Source: Bromus sterilis (taxonomy: Eukaryota; Streptophyta; Magnoliopsida; Poales; Poaceae). From it: a stretch of DNA of 64,000 nt. Location of the stretch: NCBI GenBank assembly GCA_950022295.1, contig OX465597.1:375875016-375939015 (forward strand). The letters are read 5' to 3'. Position 1 is the stretch's first letter, and every line of letters begins with the position of its first letter. Position numbers and translations under genes: made by a program. Of the stretch, positions 1 to 11,904 are shown piece after piece. The notes beneath the pieces were generated by a model, which did not search any database, had not been told where the DNA came from, and was given only the letters and a program-made list of their open reading frames with translations.

Positions 1-760
1 TGGTTGTAAACATTTTACATATGCCTTGCATACCAAAATTTAAGAAAAGACAAATTGGGTTTTATCCCATTCCATAACTCATATGGTGCCATTTCAACGG
101 ATCTCGATGGCGCTCTTTTCAGTGAAAAGCGGTAGTCTCTAAAGCTTAATCCTTAAAATATAATGGCAATTTTATAAATAACACCTTTGATCCTTACCAT
201 GTCAAACAAGGTTTGATTACATCTCTCGAACACTCCATACTCCTATGGTGTTTCGGGAAATGCAAGTTTTAGAACGATTCCTAAACTCTCAGGCATTTGC
301 TAAACTTTTAACTCAAAAATCTTCTTTTATGATCCAATCATAAACTCTTATTTTCTCGTTACAATGATTTTCACTTCATCTTGAAATTTATTTGAACATT
401 TTCAAACATTTCATACTTCTTCCTTATCAAGTAAATATACACATATATCCACTCCAAACCTCGGTTAAAGTATATGAAGTTATAAGACCCGCCACACACG
501 GCTACACATAATGAACTATACACATCAACATGTATAATGTCCAATAAGTTAGTCGTCCGTCCTTCTTTGCCTATGAACGGAGTTTCAATCATTTCTAGGA
601 AATTCTTACAAGCGTCAGTTGATTCAAAATCAAAAGACTCCAAAATTCCATCACCATGGAGTTTCTTCAAGTGTTTCTTTCCAATATGATTCAAACGGTG
701 GTGTCACTCATAAGTGATCTTCTAATCATTTGTCTTGCGACATGTTTAGCATCAGTTATT
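1..760 (-). pseudogene. copia integrase fragment (zinc-binding region and core)
   Basis: The longest open stretch (371-694) encodes a peptide with HIGKKHLKKLHGDG followed by LESFDFESTDACKN. This is the pre-integrase/zinc-binding part of BARE-type copia polyproteins. Below 370, after frameshifts and stops, the minus strand still reads APSRSVEMAPYELWNGIKPN, the conserved end of the integrase core in these elements. Upstream, an in-frame TGA precedes HHRLNHIGKK, replacing the usual residues before the HxRLGH motif. The enzyme would insert the cDNA into the genome, but this copy has at least four stops plus frame changes and cannot make it. Confidence 0.8.
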
Positions 761-3077
761 ATGGATGTGATTTCTCCAACAAGATTTATAGAGTTCATCC
801 ATCTTCCATGAATATGGTGATAATTTGAACAACTATTGTTCGTATAACACCAGAACAGAATAACAATTATTCAAATAAATCTTGAAGGCTAGGTTTAATT
901 CCAACGATAAACACAATAACACTTTATTTTGTTCTTGATGAGAATCATCCCATATTCATTTGCTAGTTACTCAGGCCATTGCAACTCTTGTATTGCGTTG
1001 TTCCGTATGACACTTCATACCAACCAATCAGTATCCAATACTCAAGAATCACACTGTTTAACAAGCAATGAATATACCCATAACATGTATATCATCTATA
1101 TACCCGAGCTGAACATTTCCAGTCTTTTCCTTTTTCTTTTCGCCAAAATATTTTTGAGATCCTCTTTCAGCAATTCCTTTCCTTTTTAGAAGAATTTATC
1201 AACATCACTTGTGGCACCATTCATATGACACATAATCCAAAGTGTGTTAGTCAAATACTAACACCCTTTGATTCTCACTTTGATGTAGATCACCATCATC
1301 AAATGTTTGGTGTTCTTCCAAATTCCATTCTTTAGTAATCTTATAGTGTAGTAAACATTTTACCTACATCTTCCATTCATCCTATCATGACAACTTTCAT
1401 GACAGAACTACCATAGCTCATAGGGACAAACTGTGAGTACAATATTAGTTCCCAAAACCTTTTTGAGAGATTAGGACACATAGTGTCTCCAACCTTCACA
1501 AATTCTCATACAATATGAGAACATGTTTCTCACTAAATTTTACTCTATCACATTGCAACTAAAATTGTTTCAGATATCGCTATATCTTCCACACATGATA
1601 GTTTCTGAAACAATCATTTCAGCTCCTAGATAACCTTGATAATAACAAACAACATTTGAATATCAAGGATCATGGAGGCAAGTGTGATACTTAGACACTA
1701 ACACTGGAATTGTTACTCTCGATTTAATACACATTATTAAACTTCATGGAGAAAGAAAGGTTTGCTAAAGTTTGCAATAAGACTTTAAACTTTAGATTGA
1801 CACTCAAACAATACGGTACCAGTCCGTAAAGTTAAATATCCAGAATTCTATAGTTCTATTATCTCAATTATAGCTAAGCGCAAAGGTAGTAAACAAATGC
1901 CAATGACTACAACGAACTATGCAAATTCACTTTGATTTAATTCATGATAAAATGAGTTCATCTAACTCCCACTCAAAAACAACATCCCTCGAGTCGTCTT
2001 TGGTGATTACACGAACCAAATTCACTACACCACGACCGATCATCACGTGAGGCGGTGTAGCTGCAATGGCGAGCATCTCAATATGGTTCATCATATCATC
2101 CATATGACTCGTGCTTAACCTTTCGGTCCATGTTCCGAGGCCATGTCTGTACATGCTAGGCTCGCCAAGTAGAACCTTAGTATTTGCATGTGTTTCAAGG
2201 CCATGTCTGTACATGCTAGGCTTGAAAACACCTGTTGTATGCGAACGTAGAGTCTATCACACCCGATCATCACGTGGTGTCTCGAAACGACGAACTTTCT
2301 TAACGGTGCATACTAAGGAAGAACATATAATTATCTTGATATTAAGTGAGAGGGATCATCTTATAATGCTACCGCAACGATCATGATCGTAACTAAGCAA
2401 AATAAGATGCATAAAAGGATAAACATCACATGCATGGATAATGTGATATGATATGGTCCTTCTCGCAATAGATCTCCATCTTTGTGCGTCTTGGTATGAT
2501 CTCCATCATGCCACCGGCGCGGCACCAAGGTCCATGGTGCCATCACCATGGTCGTCCTTCTCCATTACAATATATCTCATGGATATATCTACAGCACGCA
2601 GGCCTTAAAAAGGAAAAACACAACCATATGGCTCCTGCCGGTTGTTTACAATAAATCTCATTTCATACAACAATTTTGTAACAATGACCATATCACATCA
2701 CATGCCCTGCAAAAACAAGTTAGACGCTTCTAAATTATCTTTGCAAATTTTACGTGGTTTTGGGCTTCCTAGGAAAGAACCGATCTTACCAACGGACAAG
2801 AACCACAACGTTGATTCGCTAGTTGTTTCTTTTCGTCCCTTTCCAGGGCCCTCCGTTGCAAATGCCATATCACTAATGTTAGAGAAACTGACACCCCCAA
2901 AGCCACTTTATACGGTACAAGCCGTATGTCAAGCGTGACACGCAATCTGCGCTTAGGGCCGCTTCAATCCAACATTGCCGCAATATGAACAAGTGCACAA
3001 AAGAGGGTAAAAACTAGAGGATCAACGCCCACATCTCTATGTGTTCTAACCGTACAAAGCATCTACGCATAGACGAG
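761..3077 (-). pseudogene. decayed copia gag-protease and 5' leader
   Basis: This 2.3 kb lies between the primer site and the integrase, where copia gag and protease belong. No open frame longer than about 90 codons survives. Short stretches around 880-1140 resemble the protease-to-integrase linker (for example IKNKIKCYCVYRW on the minus strand). The part nearest the primer site (about 1940-3077) is an untranslated leader. It is clearly related to the leader of the plus-strand copia fragment at 47796-49170: both contain CTATGCGTAGATG soon after the primer site, CTTGACATA plus GGCTTGTACC, and TCTCTAACATTAG. I see no other gene here. Confidence 0.6.
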
Positions 3078-3089
3078 GCTCTGATACCA
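3078..3089 (-). other. primer-binding site, tRNA-Met type
   Basis: The minus strand reads TGGTATCAGAGC one base inside the LTR end. This is complementary to the 3' end of initiator tRNA-Met and is the standard copia minus-strand priming site. It fixes the element's orientation as minus. Confidence 0.92.
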
Positions 3090-3090
3090 C

Positions 3091-4784
3091 TGAAGGGTTC
3101 GTTGCATAGAAAACAAAAATTTTCCTACGGTTGTAACAGCCAAGATCACATCTAGAAGATCACTTGTAACGGTTTGAGAAGGACTCACCCTCGAAGACCA
3201 AAAGCTTTAACGAGAACTATTCTCGTGGGTGATGTAGTCGAACACTCGCCGACCTCAAGGTCGTGATGAAGACTTGACGCCACGGACGGGCAGCGTCTCC
3301 GTAGTCGGTCACACGTACAGATCAGTGACGACCTCCGCCCCTTGCTCCAGTTGGGCAGCGGAAGTAGTGGATCCTCGGGAACTCCAGCAGCACTACCACA
3401 TAGTGGTGGTGGTGGTAGAGAAGATCTTGAGCAGGGCTTCGCCTAAGCACCGTACTCGTGAAACTGGATCAGCTAGCAAGGGGAGGAAGATGCCAACCAA
3501 AGGGCATATGAGAGATGGAGGAATTTGTGTGTAGAGGGGTCTCCACCCATCTATATATAGGAGGGGGAGGCAGCCCCCAAGGGGTAGCACGCCCCAAGAG
3601 GTGCCCCCACCTCTCCCCTCATCATGTGGGTGGACTCCCCACTCACAAAAACAAAGGGTCACACATTATTCCCATAACTTCCATAATTCTCCACTCAAAA
3701 TTCCAAGAGTTTATCACATTAAAACACTTTTAATTATCTTGTTTAATGTCACTCAAATTAATGAACACTTCATTCAATGAGTACTTCATTGATGAACACT
3801 TCATTCAATGAACACATTAACAATTATCCCCTTGCACTATTTTGATATACCGAAACTATTCCAGCAGTTTTATCAAAACAGTCCATGTGCTGTCCAGTAT
3901 ATTCTCTGGCGTTCCGTATCCACTCAAACGCGTTAACGAATCCTTAAGTGTGTCACCCTACGGTTCGTGAATAAAATGGACATGACAGAGACTCTTCTCT
4001 GATCAATAATCATCAGCGGGATCTGGAGATCCATGATGACTCCCACTTACTCAACGATGAACTAGTGATCGTGTGAACCAAAACTCCGTAACCAATTCCT
4101 TTTGTCTCACGATATTTTACTTGTCCGAGATCCGATCATTTGGTATCATCCATACCTAGTTCGATCTCGTTACCGACAAGTACTCTTTACTCGTTCCGTG
4201 ATATAACATCCTCGTGAGCCAGTCACGTGCTTGCAAGCGATGTCAATGTGATATCACCGAGAGGGCCCAGAGTATATCTCTCCGTCATCTGGATGGACAA
4301 ATCCCACTCTTGATCCACGAGCCTCAACTAACACTTTCCAAGTACCCAACGACACCTTTATAATCACCCTGTTACGGTGTGACGTTTGATGGAATCAAAG
4401 TACTCTTCCGGTGTCAGTGATTGACGTGATCTCATGGTCTAAGGATTAGGGTTACTTCGTGAAAGTTTGATACAGCAATAGAAACTTGATGACATGATCG
4501 TATTGCTATAACTACTGTGGGTGTATGTTCATCACATCATTCTCCAATGACATGACCTTGTTATTAACAACATCCAATGTTCATGATCAGGAAACCTTGA
4601 TCATCCGTTAATCAACAAGCTAGTATAAAGAGAGGCATTACTAGGAACCTTTTCTCTGTTTATTAAACACACATGTATTAACGTTTCCGGTTAACACAAT
4701 TATAGCATGAAAATAAACATTTATCATAAACATGGAATAAGATAATAACCACTTTATTATTGCCTCTCGGGCATATTCCCTTCA
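3091..4784 (-). repeat. copia LTR (5' LTR, 1694 bp)
   Basis: The plus strand begins TGAAGGGTTCGTTGC and ends ATATTCCCTTCA, giving the inverted terminus TGAAGGG/CCCTTCA. A TATA box (CTATATATAG, 3551-3560) lies in minus orientation next to C-rich sequence, as in the BARE-1 LTR promoter. Length is close to the 1.7-1.8 kb usual for this group. Short ORFs at 3274-3733 are chance frames inside the LTR. Confidence 0.9.
3551..3560 (-). promoter_or_regulatory. TATA box of the copia LTR
   Basis: On the minus strand the sequence is CTATATATAG, flanked upstream by CCCCCTC. It sits about two thirds of the way into the LTR in sense direction, the usual place for the retrotransposon core promoter. Confidence 0.65.
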
Positions 4785-5032
4785 AGTTGTGTATACTGTC
4801 ATGCTCCCATGATCAGTGTTGCATGACACACAACTCGACAATGGATATCATAGTCACAATGTTTATACAATACCGAATACAAAGTCATACAACAATAGAG
4901 TCTTACACGGCCTCATCGAGTTCAAATAGAAGCGAAAAAAAGCAAAAGCAGGATAGTAGTAGCGGCAAAATCCACAGGGTAGCTTAGATCATAGCACGTC
5001 CTAGTAATCGTCGGTAGCATCATCGTCAATGA
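4785..5032 (-). repeat. Del-like LTR fragment, left piece
   Basis: This 248 bp stretch between the copia LTR and element 1 has no coding content. Its sequence style matches the equivalent zone of the Del-type LTRs at 33419 and 41318 (a GTTGCATGA... stretch, then a run of CACATA/CAATA text). It plausibly continues at 20084 once element 1 is removed. The bases next to the element are GTCAA on the left and TTCAT on the right, only 3 of 5 matching, so the target duplication is imperfect and the join is inferred from composition and order. Confidence 0.5.
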
Positions 5033-6544
5033 TGACCCTCAACTGTAGGGGATCGTTTGTAGCGTTTTCTATAAATAAGAGTGTCGAACCCAACGAGGAG
5101 CAGAAGGTATTGGTAAGTGACTTTGGTAAAGAAATAGCTGTAGGAACTGAAAGATAACTTTTTAGGGGTTTTCGATATAAGCAACAAGAAGGTAAAAGCG
5201 AGAAAAGTAAAAGGCACTGAGGAGAAACGAGTGGCCCAATCCTTTCGTGCAAAGGAGAGGCCCAGAAACTGAACTTATAAAGGTTGAAGCGCTCTTGAGG
5301 ACACACGGGAGAAATAGTCACGTGCTTTCGTCATATTCCGTATCGGTACTATGTGCTGTGTTGATAAGTGTTGAGTGGGTGGATCTATGCTAGTGCACCC
5401 CCTAGACTAATATAAGTGCACTCTTATGATTAAAAACCTTGCAAGCATCCGCAAATACAAGATAGTAATTAAGGCAAAAGCCTAACCATAGCAATACGAT
5501 CGATGATCCAGTGTTCCCTTGTGCAAAAGCGTGTGAACTGGGGTTTAGGTTTCTGTCACTCCGGCAACCCACCGTAAGCATTCTTTATACACAATGCACT
5601 CCCCTAGGTCCTTAATAAGGCGAAGTGTTGAGTGTTCGACTCACACAACACCACTAGGAAAATAACAACACAACTTAAATATCAAACAACACATATTACT
5701 TCAACATCATATGACTACTAACAACTAGACTTCTCCCATGTCCTCAAGAACTAAAGTAACTACTCAAAAGACATAAAAGAGATCATGATCAGAGGGGATA
5801 AATAGATGATAAAAAATCTGGACACAATGATATTTCTCGAAAAAAACTCAATAGCATTCATCACACGGTAGTAATCAACACCGGTAGAGTAGAGAGGATA
5901 GATAGTACGGATTACAACACAAGTTGAAATTTTGAGGTGAGCTTGGATGAAGATGAAGATGGTGCTGATGTTGGCGATGATGTTGATGATGATCTCGATG
6001 ATGCCCGTGACGATGGTGATGACAATGGCGACGATCTCCCCTTCCGGGAGGTGTTCTCCCCGGCGGAATCTGCCCGTCGGAGATGTCTTTTCTCCTTTGT
6101 TGGTTTCCGCCACGGAGCGGCGGCGGAACTCGCGAAAACTCTCCATTTTTAGGGTTTTCCGATAACGAGTAATATATAGGCCAGAGGGGGGAGCCGAGAG
6201 TGGCCCCAGGGGTCCAGGCGCCCTCCCAGCGCGGCCAGGGTGGGGGCCGCGCCAGGTGGCCACCTGGGCACCCTGTGGCCCCCTTTGGCCCCTCTTTTGC
6301 GTGTCTTCATCACCCCTCTGGAAAATGGCCTCCGTCGATTTTCAGGTAATTTGGAGGTCTTCTTCTTCAGCAACTCAGCGTCCAATTTTTACCGTTGAAT
6401 CCTGTGTCTGATGCTTCGGCATCGGAAAGTTGCAAGCTGTGTAAAATAAGCCAAAACAACATAAGAGTAGCATCATAACATGAAATATATTAATGAATAG
6501 GAAAGAATTGATATATAAAATAGTGATGCGTTTTGGACGTATCA
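5033..6544 (-). repeat. Element 1 3' LTR
   Basis: Plus-strand start is TGATGACCCTCAACTG and end is TTTTGGACGTATCA, so the sense (minus) LTR runs from TGATACGTCC to GGGTCATCA. It holds a GAT/GAA trinucleotide-rich stretch (5944-6010), a GC-rich palindromic block (6195-6290) and a TATA-like AATATATAGG (6171-6180) read on the minus strand. Short ORFs at 5760-6385 are chance frames of these repeats. Confidence 0.93.
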
Positions 6545-6558
6545 AATCCCCCAAGCTT
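6545..6558 (-). other. Element 1 polypurine tract
   Basis: The minus strand reads AAGCTTGGGGGATT immediately before the 3' LTR, the plus-strand priming tract. Elements 2 and 3 have the same AAGCTTGGGG core. Confidence 0.8.
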
Positions 6559-8180
6559 AGACCTCGCTTGTCCCCAAGCGAATATTGAGCTCGATAAACC
6601 TGTCCACAAGTTTAGAGAGTGAAGTGTCGCTAAATAGAATACAGAGAAGAAGCATCAAGATTCTTTCACCAAACTCAAGCATCCTCAACGGCAACCTCAA
6701 CTCATAAGGTCCTTATGAGAAAGTAATAACAATTATAATCAAAAGTAGGGCTAAGAAAACTCATCAATTTATGGCAAACATATCCTTGGTCAAAGGACAA
6801 CTAATAACTTTTACTTTTGCTCTTTCACTGTATAATGAAACAATTTGAAGATTTTTAAAGAACATGATATTAGTCATGAAGTGCAAATGCTAACACAAAG
6901 GAAGATTCTTGCTTGGCATAAGCTTTCGCAAACAACTTAGTTATCAAAAGATAATGCCAACAAGGAAGTGGCATGGAAAAACTTAATGCAACAATATATG
7001 AATGAATCCTCATCAACATCAAGTGTCTGTTCTCTTTGGGGAAGGAAGGAAGTAGGAAACCGACTCAACATAAAAGTAAAAGAAAGGCCTTGTCATGGGC
7101 AAGCAGGGAAAATTCATGTGATATCCTTAAATCAAACAGAATGAAAAATAAATTTTGGGAGGTGCATAGTTTGTCAACGAATGCTAATAGGTAGCTCTAT
7201 TACTTCTCAAGATGGACAAGTTTCGAGGAACGGCTCCAAAGTGGGGACGATCACATCCCCTTACTCTCCTTTGTTTATCACTGCCAAAGTTTCTGATTTC
7301 TCATAGACCAAGCGTGAAGGAGGGTTTGTTTGTTGTATATCTTTCGAACTGGGCGCACTCATGCCAGTTCCTCCTCGTATTATGGGTTTGCAGATTAGAC
7401 ATGCAATCCCGTGGTAAAACTTGTCCAACTTAAGAAGATCATGAATTACCTACTACTTCCTCATGAGCTAAACAAGAGGCACAAAACAGAAGATTTTGAA
7501 CATTTAAGGATAACACATAAATTCTATACTTTTAGGAGTGGTAGGTAAATACCACGAATAGGAAGGTATGGTGGACTCAAATGGAGGATTGGTTTCAGGG
7601 AATGGATGTACAAGCAGAAATCTACTTGGCAAGGAGTTTTGGCTAGCGAAGGCTCTGAGAGAACAGACAATTGATGCTAATTTAGATGCAAAACATATAA
7701 AGTATAAACATTAAGGTAAGCATAACACATCAAGTTGTCTTACTTGTCAACACAACACTTCAAGCATAATAACATAAAGGTTTTGGCTATGTCGCTACTT
7801 GAGAAAAAATGCATGTTGTCAAGACCAAAGCTATGTTTGCCAAAATTTAAGTAAAGTTTTCAAAGCCATACTTGATATAAGGTCAATACTCCCCATAATA
7901 ATAATCATATAAGGTTGATTGCGTGAAGAGAATACCGAATGCAGCGAAGGGATCAATAGACTTCTTATTAATATTCCATCATAGACGACTCCACACTCAC
8001 GGATACAAAACTCTCCACAGAAGGAGTGATAGACCTCAATGCAAACACCTATTTCATATAATAACTTTCCCTAGACATGATACGACTCTACTTGACTCTA
8101 AAAGACTAAGATAAAGATAAAGATACCGGGCACTCCCCCAAGCTTGGAACAAGCCGGGGGGTGCCATTACCTGAGGAGAT
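6559..8180 (-). other. Element 1 3' untranslated interior
   Basis: This 1.6 kb between the accessory ORF and the polypurine tract has no credible ORF. About 7200-7410 is the reverse complement of 55880-56070 in element 3 (shared GGAACGGCTCC and ACCAAGCGTGAAGGAGGG-type text), showing that elements 1 and 3 share their 3' interiors. It probably serves as 3' UTR. Confidence 0.7.
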
Positions 8181-8687
8181 TCACTCCTCCTTCTTTGTCA
8201 TGTTGATCACATAATCCTCGGCAAAGCGCTTCCATGGAAGAGGTTCTCCAGTCTCATAAGAGAAGTCAGTCTCCGGAATCCTGCATGCAGCACCCATACC
8301 CATGCGCATAAACCTTAGTTCATACTCACATTTCTGGTGGTGCAGATCATAAATTTGACCTTGGAGCCCTTCAATCCTTTCTTCTGATGCGGTGATGCTT
8401 GCCCACATCCCCCTCGTCTCCTTCTTGTAGAACACCTTTAGCTCGTTGATGAGGTCGAAGTTGGCTTCAACACCGCGCTCAACCATCTTCTTGTACTTGA
8501 AGACTTCTTGCTGCATCTCTTCTAACCTGGCCTCGATGCTCCCCTCCTTGGTAGGTTCCTTTAGATCTTCATGGTGAAGGACACCATCATCCAACTGGAC
8601 GGTTCGAGGATGGTTCTTCACCTGAGCGAGGTAAGGGTTGATGACTTTCACGACGAACTTGTCCTTGGGGGAACCTGGGGAAGCCAT
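8181..8687 (-). CDS. Element 1 accessory ORF, coiled-coil protein of unknown function
   Basis: An intact 168-residue frame starts at ATG 8687 within GCCATGGC, a good plant start context. It opens MASPGSPKDKFVVKVINPYL. A long charged helical middle (about residues 45-130, with repeated ARLEEMQQEVFKYKK-type heptads) looks like a coiled coil, and the tail is acidic/basic (NMTKKEE). There is no signal peptide or membrane segment, so despite its position downstream of integrase it does not look like an envelope protein. Uniquely in this element it carries no stop or frameshift, while gag and pol do. A promoter-like block precedes it (8690-8960). ORFs of this kind recur in grass Athila-type elements to my knowledge, but I know no function. 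Confidence 0.6.
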   Translation of the reverse strand: MASPGSPKDKFVVKVINPYLAQVKNHPRTVQLDDGVLHHEDLKEPTKEGSIEARLEEMQQEVFKYKKMVERGVEANFDLINELKVFYKKETRGMWASITASEERIEGLQGQIYDLHHQKCEYELRFMRMGMGAACRIPETDFSYETGEPLPWKRFAEDYVINMTKKEE

Positions 8688-8689
8688 GG

Positions 8690-8960
8690 CACCTAGGTCT
8701 AGCTAAAAGATCTCCTGGCAGAAATGGCTTGAAAATCGCGAGATATGTTGCCGGGACTATCCGGGAAAATATATAGCAAAAATTTCTGCAACAAAAGGAT
8801 GGTAACGAGTCAAAGTAGAGTCGAAGACGGGCTCCGGGGTGCCCAGGCGGCCACCCAGCGCGGCCAGGAGGTAGGCCGCGCCAGGGGGCGCCTGGGCCCC
8901 CTGGAGCTCCTCTCCGGCTCCAATTGGGCTCAGAATTTTCTATATTTTGCAAAAACTCGT
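8690..8960 (-). promoter_or_regulatory. LTR-like GC block and TATA upstream of the accessory ORF
   Basis: In minus orientation a GC-rich palindromic block (8825-8920, with CTGGCGCGGCC and GGCCGCGCTGGG) is followed by GCTATATATTTT (8766-8777) and then the ATG at 8687, about 80 bases on. The same order, GC palindrome then TATA then leader, is seen in the LTR of this element (6290 to 6171). It therefore looks like a private promoter derived from or resembling an LTR U3 core. Transcription is inferred only. Confidence 0.45.
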
Positions 8961-9020
8961 AATCTGGAACTTTCATGGCGGTTCGCGATGTTTACTTACC
9001 ATAGTACATACCTTTTCTTA

Positions 9021-9513
9021 TTATGTTCCTGCTGATGTCTGAAACGGGGCTGCAACACATTCTTCATGGGTTGTTGTGTGTATTATATTTACATCAAGAT
9101 TGACGGGATCTCCCGCCATGTAATGCTTGAGTCTTTGCCCATTCACAACTTGAGGTTTGGTGCCATCAAAATTGTTAATCTTGATTGCACCTGGCCGGTA
9201 GACTTCTTCGATATGAAATGGCCATTCCCATCTGGAAAGTAATTTACCTGGAGAAAACCTGAAACGGGATCTAAACAACAAAACGTTATCACCAACATTA
9301 AATTCACGTTTCCGAATCCTTCTATCATGCCACTTCTTTACCTTTTCCTTGAACATTTTAGCACTCTCGTAAGCTTCACTTCTCCATTCTTCTAGAGAAG
9401 TCAAGTTCATGAGGCGCTTTTCACGAGCCAACTTTGGGTCAGCATTAAGCTCTCTAACGGCCCAGAAAGCTTTATGTTCTAATTCTAATGGCAAATGGCA
9501 AGCTTTGCCATAG
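9021..9513 (-). pseudogene. Element 1 integrase, C-terminal part
   Basis: Minus-strand reading resumes the integrase right after the 9514-14289 insertion, beginning YGKACHLPLELEHKAFWAVRELN and passing through the conserved zone with NVGDNVLLF and the Athila-type end motif VVNGQRLKHY. It terminates at a stop at 9021. The core domain lies at 14290-14776. The two halves meet at a 5-bp repeat CATAG (9509-9513 and 14290-14294). This C-terminal domain binds DNA non-specifically in related integrases; separated from its core it is non-functional. Confidence 0.88.
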
Positions 9514-9904
9514 AATGATGACGGGAAAATGGGGCGATAGAAAAAATAACACTAAAGCGTCCACGTCATTGATACAGAGTGTATAAATTTAGATGCATAC
9601 ATAAGTAAAATGGATATCAAACATTGTGAGTACTTTATTTCCAGAACTCTTACATTTACATAAAAATTGTGTTAATTACATCTCCGAAGAGAAAACCCCT
9701 GATTAAGAATTCCAACATAGCTATTACATGACATTATAACATATGAGAATTAAAAAATGTAGAAATAAAAGAAGACTACAAATATAAAAATAAAAGTCTT
9801 CCTCCTTGTTGTTGTCGACTTCGGCTTGCTTGGGGGCCTTAAATTTGTCTATGCTAACATATGGGTAGCATAATATACATGATTTGATTCATTCATCTCA
9901 TATG

Positions 9905-10160
9905 ACATTTGATGTTCATATATATAGCACGTGGATACTTTCGCCATTTATGCCTAGCTCATTAACCATTGGATATTTTAGTAATAAGAAGTGTTTTGCA
10001 TATATTGATTTATTTAATGGTTTACTAGCCAGTTCAGTGAGCATACGTGCATATAGGGGATAACTCTTTTATGAGTTAATTTGATCATGCATATGATTTC
10101 TATATGGATGCATGGGAAATATTTGGTTCACTTTCCAGCAATGTATATAGCATTGCACCA
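9905..10160. repeat. Diverged direct duplication, copy 1
   Basis: This stretch reappears at about 10690-10945 in the same orientation: TATAGCACGT, then a CTAG(C/T)TCATTAACCATT match, then GCACGTGTGCA/GCATACGTGCA and TTTCTATATG(G/C)ATGCATGGGA. The copies flank the 45-bp tandem array. Similarity is visibly decayed, with several small indels. Confidence 0.7.
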
Positions 10161-10339
10161 AACCCACATATGAAGAGGCTATATGGAATTTTATGATGAG
10201 ATATTCAGTTGCACCATGGTATGTTTAGTGCAAGTGACATAGGCTATGATCCTATTTATCTTTGTTGTTGTCAATGCATGTATCCCTTCATTTTATAGTT
10301 TTGTGTAGGTTATCATCTATAGTTTGAAGCATTCTCCTT

Positions 10340-10690
10340 ATATTTGGCATCATAAGGTGTTGGAGTATATTCTATATTTGACCATAGTTTATACTCTTAG
10401 GGTATTGCAATAATCGTATATTTTACCATAGTTTATACTATTAAGGTATTGGAGTAGTTTTGATATTTGACCGTAGTTTATACTCTTAAGGTATTGGAGT
10501 AGTTTTGATATCTGACCATAGTTTATACTCTTAAGGTTTTGGAGTAATTTTATATTTGACTGTAGTTTATACCCTTAAGGTATTGGAGTATTTAGATATT
10601 TTTCCATAGTTTATACTCTTAAGGTATTGGAGAATTTTGATATTTTTCCATAGTTTATACTCTTAAGGTATTGGAGTATTTTGATATTTG
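10340..10690. repeat. 45-bp tandem array, about 7 copies
   Basis: The unit is built on TAGTTTATACTCTTAAGG followed by TATTGGAGTA and TTTTGATATTTGACCA. Copies differ at scattered positions and in length by one or two bases. It has no coding potential. Confidence 0.88.
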
Positions 10691-10945
10691 ATCATGTGAT
10701 TTTTTATAGCACGTACATGACTTGGCTATTTTTTACCTAGTTCATTAACCATTCAAAATTTGATAATAAGTATTGTTTTATGTTATATGAGCATTTTTAA
10801 TGGTTAATAAGCTAGTTTAGTAAGCACGTGTGCAATATATGGTATAACTCATTTCGTGAGCCAAGTTTATCATGCATGTGATTTCTATATGCATGCATGG
10901 GATGGCGAAAATATCTTGTTTAATTTTGCAGCAAAATATATAGCA
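10690..10945. repeat. Diverged direct duplication, copy 2
   Basis: Partner of 9905-10160, same orientation. It shows CTAGTTCATTAACCATT, GCACGTGTGCA and ATATGCATGCATGGGA in the same order and similar spacing. Confidence 0.7.
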
Positions 10946-11904
10946 ATTATTTAAGCCAATATGGGCAGGCCATGATATATATAGAGATCAAGGATGCACT
11001 ACGTTCTATTTAGTGCAAATAACATAGGTTATATGATCCTAGTTATCATTTAACTATGTATATGCACACACCTATATGAGAGGAATGCATGGTTTGATTT
11101 TAATCTATATGGGAGATTTCCTCATGACATGAGAATTTAATGCTTACATGCAATTTGTATATTTTAACTCATGTTTAGTTTACATATGCCTACACCTATA
11201 TGTAGTGCATGACACGATCATAACCGCATGGGATTAATGACGTAATATGATTTCAACTAGTTTTATATGAGAAAGTAGTGACGTAATTATATGAGCATAT
11301 TTTAATGCAGTTTCACTTCACTCATATTATGGCTAGCGTCGTGTAGCAATATGTTTCTCCTTTATTTGTACTATCACTATCATAGCATAGAATGTATGCT
11401 TGTAGTGTAGCCAAACAAGAGTATGTATCAGTTTATATGTTACATGAGCATGATGTAGATTATCAACACAGTTTAATTATATGAAACTAAACAATGCATG
11501 GAGTAATTATCTTACATGAGTATTTGATTGCCATGTTTATTTTGTATGTGGGGAGTGCGATTTAATGAGCACTACTTTCTTCGTTTATTTACTTTTTATC
11601 GGTTCAAGCCACTAGTTTTCCTGACACGAAATATATGTGCTCTTTAATTCGTGTTAATATGATCAAACTAGAGGGATGATTTAATGAGATGTGTATATTT
11701 GGAACGGCTTGATTTGTGTAGATATAACCAAACCAAGCACGTATTATTTCATTTAATCTCATCTTCATATCACGGCTAGCATCACCTAGTGCAGCAATAT
11801 CTCATGTATGTGGAGCCTAAACAATAATCTCGCATGGAGCAAATATGTCCTAATTTCTATCAGGTAGGACTTTATGAGATCACAACATGGTGAGATTTTT
11901 TCTA

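Larger units (their letters stand above)
1..4784 (-). mobile_element. Ty1/copia element, BARE/Angela/WIS-like, 5' half only
   Basis: Read on the minus strand this is a copia retrotransposon in the order LTR (4784 to 3091), tRNA-Met primer site, untranslated leader, decayed gag-protease, integrase. It is cut by the left window edge inside the integrase core, so RT, RNase H and the 3' LTR lie outside. The minus-strand LTR opens TGAAGGGAATATGCCCGAG and closes AACGAACCCTTCA, which matches the terminal layout I know for BARE-1/Angela/WIS elements. The coding part is full of stops, so this copy is dead. The LTR ends exactly where a Del-like LTR fragment begins (4785), suggesting insertion into that LTR. 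The target duplication cannot be checked because the other end is missing. Confidence 0.85.

Noticed and set aside
5937..6165. Asp-rich and Met-rich plus-strand ORFs
   Set aside because: Frames of the GAT/GATGAT trinucleotide tract in the element 1 LTR, repeated at 19484-19706.
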